Below, piece after piece: positions 60,296 to 64,000 of a stretch of DNA of 64,000 nt. Source of the stretch: an uncultured Bacteroidales bacterium. GTDB lineage: Bacteria > Bacteroidota > Bacteroidia > Bacteroidales > UBA932. Every line of letters begins with the position of its first letter. Positions within the stretch are counted from its first letter, which is position 1. The notes under the pieces were generated by a model. That model was not told where the DNA came from. It saw only the letters and a program-made list of their open reading frames with translations, and did not search any database. Made by a program: the position numbers and the translations under genes. The stretch is from contig UQYV01000015.1 of NCBI GenBank assembly GCA_900545245.1, forward strand, positions 1 to 64,000. Direction: 5' to 3'.

Positions 60296-61732
60296 ATGCT
60301 GAAAAGAAGAATAGAAACTGCTCTGTATGAGTGGAAACATACTCCTGGGCACAAGCCATTGATGATTATGGGCATTCGTCAGTGCGGAAAGACATTTATT
60401 GCGAGACATTTTGCCGACACTAATTACAAACACGTAGTCTATATAAACTTTATAAAGGAACCGGAGCGAATAAAAGCCTTCCTTGATTCAAAGGATGTCG
60501 ATTCCGTATTGCTGAACCTTTCGGCACAGATAAGAGGGCTGGTTTTTGAACCGGGTGAAACTTGTTTCATCTTTGACGAAATACAGGAATGTCCTGAGGC
60601 GAGGACTTCTTTGAAATTTTTCAGAGAAGACGGGCGTTTTGATGTCATTGCCACCGGTTCGTTGCTCGGGGTGCAGGGGTATGGCGACGAACTGAAGAAA
60701 GAGCGTCGGAAACAGACTGTCGAAGAGAACCTCGGAATCAACTCCGTCCCTGTCGGGAGTGAGGATATTGTTGAAATGTATCCTCTTGATTTTGAGGAAT
60801 TTCTTTGGGCGATAGGGGTGAATGACGAGGTGATTGACGCTCTTCGGAAATTTTATGATGAGGAGTCGCCTGTCCCGGCCGGCATACATACTGCAATGAA
60901 GAGGTATTTAAACCTTTATATCGTCGTCGGTGGGCTTCCCGATGCTGTCAATGCCTTCATTGGCACGAATAATCTGAATGAAGTGAGCCGAGTTCACGCG
61001 TCCATACTCAAGGAATATCGTGATGATATGGTCAAATATGCTCCGGAAAAGGATAAGCCCCATATCCGGGAGTGCTTCAATTCAATTCCGGGACAGTTGG
61101 CAAAAGAGAACAAGAAGTTTCAGTATAGCGCCGTAAAACCCGGAGGACGCGGAGAAGCATTTTTAGGCTCCATTCAATGGCTGGAAGATGCCGGAATCAT
61201 CTGTCGTTGCTATAACACGGATATCACCACTCTTCCTTTGTCAGGCAATGTCAAAGACAATGTCTTTAAGGTCTATATGACAGACATAGGACTTTTGGTG
61301 GAAATGTTGGGAACGGGCGTGAAGGCGGACATACTTCAGGGAAACCTCGGCGGATTCAAGGGCGCAATTTACGAGAACCTGATGGCTGACACGCTGCATA
61401 AGAAAGGTCAGAACTTGTACTACTTTCAGAAAGACTCCGGGCTGGAACTTGATTTCCTGGTTCGAATGAAAGGGGAGTGCGTTCCGATTGAGGTCAAGGC
61501 CAAATCAGCTCAGGCTAAAAGTGTCAAGACAGTTCTGAAGCATCCTGAGAAATATCATATCAGCCATGTTCTCAAATTCGGAGATTTCAATGTCGGACGA
61601 GAAGGAGATCTGACGACCTTGCCTAACTATATGCAGTTTCTTCTGAACTTTGAACAGGAACTGGTTGCCCTTGAACCGCTTGATGTCGATGCGGTGAATG
61701 ACATGGCCAAGGGCATCTTGACAAGGAGTTAG
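60296..61732 (+). CDS. AAA+ ATPase with DUF4143 (AAA_14 family)
   Basis: A 478-residue protein. Walker A is GIRQCGKTFIARHF (near residue 22-35) and Walker B is CFIFDEIQECPEA (about 94-106), followed by an STGSLLGV-like sensor (ATGSLLG). The C-terminal DUF4143 region contains LELDFLVRMKGECVPIEVKAK, which matches a PD-(D/E)XK-like nuclease core (Asp, then Glu-x-Lys). The family is widespread and often multicopy in Bacteroidetes; function unknown, with suggestions of mobile or defence-related roles. Preceded by 33-bp tandem repeats and its own promoter. Confidence 0.9.
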   Translation: MLKRRIETALYEWKHTPGHKPLMIMGIRQCGKTFIARHFADTNYKHVVYINFIKEPERIKAFLDSKDVDSVLLNLSAQIRGLVFEPGETCFIFDEIQECPEARTSLKFFREDGRFDVIATGSLLGVQGYGDELKKERRKQTVEENLGINSVPVGSEDIVEMYPLDFEEFLWAIGVNDEVIDALRKFYDEESPVPAGIHTAMKRYLNLYIVVGGLPDAVNAFIGTNNLNEVSRVHASILKEYRDDMVKYAPEKDKPHIRECFNSIPGQLAKENKKFQYSAVKPGGRGEAFLGSIQWLEDAGIICRCYNTDITTLPLSGNVKDNVFKVYMTDIGLLVEMLGTGVKADILQGNLGGFKGAIYENLMADTLHKKGQNLYYFQKDSGLELDFLVRMKGECVPIEVKAKSAQAKSVKTVLKHPEKYHISHVLKFGDFNVGREGDLTTLPNYMQFLLNFEQELVALEPLDVDAVNDMAKGILTRS

Positions 61733-61760
61733 CTTCGGAAAGCCTTTGGAAATTAGAAAT

Positions 61761-64000
61761 ATGGAAAATTATATGAGCATAAAACATTGTGTGATAAGAA
61801 TCCTGATGGGGCTTCTGACGGCATTGACATTAGTCGCATCATGCGACAAGATAGACAATGAACGACAAGACGAACCGGCGGACAATGAATTTGTCCTTGC
61901 CGAAGAGGTGATTCTGATTGAAGAAAGCGACGCCGGGCTGATCGTCTCATGCGGCGAGAACGACATCGTGATGTCGCCGTCAGACAAATATGACTTCTCC
62001 GGGGGCAGGATACTCTGCTGTCCCGTCACGGAGGCCACACCTCACGGCTTCGCGGGCAGAATTGTCGAAGTCGGACGGGACGGAGACCTGCTGACATTGA
62101 GAACCGAGCCGGTAGGGCTGGAGGACGTCTTCGCAGAACTGCACGTGGACGGAGTCTATGACATGGCGGAGACCATCGAGCAGAGCCTCGACAGTGAGGG
62201 CAGCACGATTGTTCCGGAGACTGTTTCGGACACGGTATGGAACTGGCTGTCGGAAAGCCATGCCGACAGTCTGAGCCTCGGAATACTGAACACCCGGAGT
62301 ACAAAGCCCGCAACAAAGGCGATGGTCGGAGTGAGCGTTCCCGTGGCAATCAGCCTGCCCGTTGAGTGCGGAGGGTTCAAAGGAAGCGTCTATGTGAAAT
62401 GCAGCATGGGGGTCTCGATAAACATTTCCCGCAGGCTGAAAATCAGAAAGTTCGACATCACCGTGAATAGACAGACCGGAGTGGAGGGCAGATGGACTCT
62501 CCTTGAGCAGGGACTGGAGTTGAAAAAGGAACTCTTCTCGCTTGAGCACAGAATGAGGCCAGTTCTGATACCGGGCACCCCTATTGCGATTGTTCCGAGC
62601 CTCTACACAAGAATGGGACTTGAGGCCTCCGCCGAATCAAAGATATCCGCATCCATGCGCTACCAGTTCGAGAACACGACCTACACTTATAGTTACGGCG
62701 GCGGAGTCCCGTCGTTCGACGGAAGAAACCTCCTCAGCGACGGGGACAGATATTTCAGGTTCGCGGAGTTCTCAACGGACGGGCAGGTGTCTGCATCATT
62801 TGTCGCCGGGGGCAAGCTCAGCCTCTGGAATGAGAAAGTGCTTGCCGTGGGCTCGGAAGCCGGTGCGGGAGTCTCATTCGAGGCCGAGGCGGCAGTCTCC
62901 ATGGATGACGACGGCCTGCTTGTCTCAAATCCGGAGGTTTCAATACAGCCGTCCCTAGGTCTTTCCCTCTACTGTGAGTCGCTTCTTTTCAAGGCACTTC
63001 CCGGCTCCGACGGCGGACGCTTCTTCAAGACCCGCACCTTCGACATCCCGGGGCTGAGCATGAGCGTGTTTCCGAAGAATGAAAGCGTCAAGGCTGACAT
63101 TGATAATGGTGGAGTGGAGACTGGGACGGTCGTGCAGGTGGAGTCGGAGATGAGCCCGTCCAGCCTGCTTCGCTGCTCGGAAACAGGATTCGCCCTCTTC
63201 GGCGGCTCTTCCGATGTCAAGCCCGTCGAGCACAGGAAAGTCGCAGTCTCGGACGTGGATGGCGCCGCGGCGGACAGGAAAGTTTCTTGTGAGTTCGCGG
63301 TTCCAAAAGGCATCACCCCGGTCATGGTGAGGCCTTATGTCGTCCACGACGGGCGGTACTGGTACGGGACTCCCGTACGTCTTGACGGCCGGCTGATTTC
63401 CAAGATTGAAATTTATTGCGCTCAGGACGGTTATAGTGCGAAGTATCATATTAGTTACGATTCTCAAGGGAGAGTTGAGGCTATAAATTGTAGCGAGAGA
63501 GAGGGGTCTGATTCTCCGATGCAAACAAGTATAGCTCATTATGACTACGACTATGGATATGTTCGTGGTGGTCTTGAAGGAACGGAGTGGTACAAATTCG
63601 TCGGAGACCGCATTGTTTCTTCCTATGATGGTGGGAATATGGTTGAATATAGTTATTCTGGAGGCAGTGACAGACCTGTTGGGGCATCCTGTGGAAATGG
63701 ATATTCGTATGTTTGGAATTGGGCTGACGACAATATAACTAAATTTAGTATAAATGAATATGGTGATGAGGATGTCCATGTGGAATACGAATACTCAAAC
63801 ATTGAGAATAGGATGAATATTGACATCTATGATTTCTGGGAAGAACGTTATGACGGCATATCTTTCTTTGACCGCGGCGTCTTCTCAATTCTCACCTGCC
63901 GAAATTTATTGAAGGGCAGCAATGAGAATCATTCATACTCCTATACTTTTGACGAGAATGGCGATGTGAAGAATATGTCTGTTCGCGAGGGAGATGAAAT
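61761..64000 (+). CDS. Large lipoprotein of unknown function (3' end outside window)
   Basis: The frame is open from ATG 61761 to the window end (over 746 residues) without a stop. A lipoprotein signal (MENYMSIKHCVIRILM, then a hydrophobic run, Cys28 in LVASC) is followed by a region rich in beta-strand patterns, with no domain I recognise. Towards the end, repeated motifs such as YSYTFDENGDVKNMS and YHISYDSQGRVEAIN resemble YD-repeat-like or DUF4595-like strands. GC drops visibly after about 63.4 kb. An alternative start is Met5 at 61773. Confidence 0.7.
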   Translation, partial: MENYMSIKHCVIRILMGLLTALTLVASCDKIDNERQDEPADNEFVLAEEVILIEESDAGLIVSCGENDIVMSPSDKYDFSGGRILCCPVTEATPHGFAGRIVEVGRDGDLLTLRTEPVGLEDVFAELHVDGVYDMAETIEQSLDSEGSTIVPETVSDTVWNWLSESHADSLSLGILNTRSTKPATKAMVGVSVPVAISLPVECGGFKGSVYVKCSMGVSINISRRLKIRKFDITVNRQTGVEGRWTLLEQGLELKKELFSLEHRMRPVLIPGTPIAIVPSLYTRMGLEASAESKISASMRYQFENTTYTYSYGGGVPSFDGRNLLSDGDRYFRFAEFSTDGQVSASFVAGGKLSLWNEKVLAVGSEAGAGVSFEAEAAVSMDDDGLLVSNPEVSIQPSLGLSLYCESLLFKALPGSDGGRFFKTRTFDIPGLSMSVFPKNESVKADIDNGGVETGTVVQVESEMSPSSLLRCSETGFALFGGSSDVKPVEHRKVAVSDVDGAAADRKVSCEFAVPKGITPVMVRPYVVHDGRYWYGTPVRLDGRLISKIEIYCAQDGYSAKYHISYDSQGRVEAINCSEREGSDSPMQTSIAHYDYDYGYVRGGLEGTEWYKFVGDRIVSSYDGGNMVEYSYSGGSDRPVGASCGNGYSYVWNWADDNITKFSINEYGDEDVHVEYEYSNIENRMNIDIYDFWEERYDGISFFDRGVFSILTCRNLLKGSNENHSYSYTFDENGDVKNMSVREGDE

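Noticed and set aside
1..64000. tRNA, rRNA genes, insertion sequences, prophage or integrase genes
   Set aside because: No cloverleaf-like sequence, transposase or integrase motif was recognised on either strand.

Overview
The window reads as chromosome of a Bacteroidales bacterium (phylum Bacteroidota) of moderate-to-high GC for that order. The evidence is a dcw cell-division cluster in the Bacteroides-type order, paired SusC/SusD outer-membrane import genes, many lipoproteins with a Cys after a short hydrophobic stretch, BACON, DUF4302, DUF5107, DUF6377 and FISUMP-type proteins, a DUF4143 ATPase, and promoters of the Bacteroidetes type (-7 TAnnTTTG, sometimes with a -33 TTG). I cannot name the genus; an uncultured gut Bacteroidales lineage is a reasonable guess.

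Layout. 1-5.6 kb (+): end of a carbohydrate-associated gene group: a DUF5107/TPR protein cut by the window start, a clan GH-A hydrolase-like lipoprotein and a sialidase-fold lipoprotein. 5.6-21.3 kb (-): complete dcw cluster mraZ-rsmH-ftsL-ftsI-murE-mraY-murD-ftsW-murG-murC-ftsQ-ftsA-ftsZ. An M23 cell-wall peptidase lies divergently at 21.5 kb, and the shared spacer carries four TTCCA repeats at exact 10-bp spacing between two opposed -7 elements, a probable MraZ operator. 22.8-26.7 kb (-): a small ORF, then lpxD and lpxC-lpxA-wbqC (lipid A start); lpxC is not fused to fabZ. 26.8-31.6 kb (+): rimP-nusA-infB. 31.6-51.5 kb (+): a DUF6377 membrane regulator followed by a polysaccharide-utilisation-like locus with a GH89 alpha-N-acetylglucosaminidase, a BACON lipoprotein, SusC, SusD, a zinc metallohydrolase lipoprotein, a DUF4302 lipoprotein, a fimbrillin/FISUMP/SGNH-esterase fusion and two fimbrillin/FISUMP paralogues with a 50-residue ORF between them. 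51.6-54.7 kb (-): an outer-membrane beta-barrel and a Ser-rich lipoprotein. 54.9-60.2 kb: proS (+), cysS-xth (-), a short-chain dehydrogenase (+). 60.2-64 kb (+): a DUF4143 ATPase behind a 33-bp tandem repeat array, and a large lipoprotein cut by the window end.

How the parts work together. The dcw genes make lipid II and the divisome; LpxC/A/D start lipid A, and the M23 enzyme probably remodels peptidoglycan. In the PUL, SusC/SusD would import a glycan or glycopeptide, GH89 would remove terminal alpha-GlcNAc, the SGNH domain would deacetylate, and the FISUMP/fimbrillin lipoproteins would form surface binding or adhesive modules. The DUF6377 protein and a 10-bp inverted repeat at the GH89 promoter are the likely control points. 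The parts that best deserve follow-up are the FISUMP region (395-bp identical tract, G8-containing small ORF), the MraZ operator shared with the M23 gene, and the 33-bp repeats before the DUF4143 ATPase.
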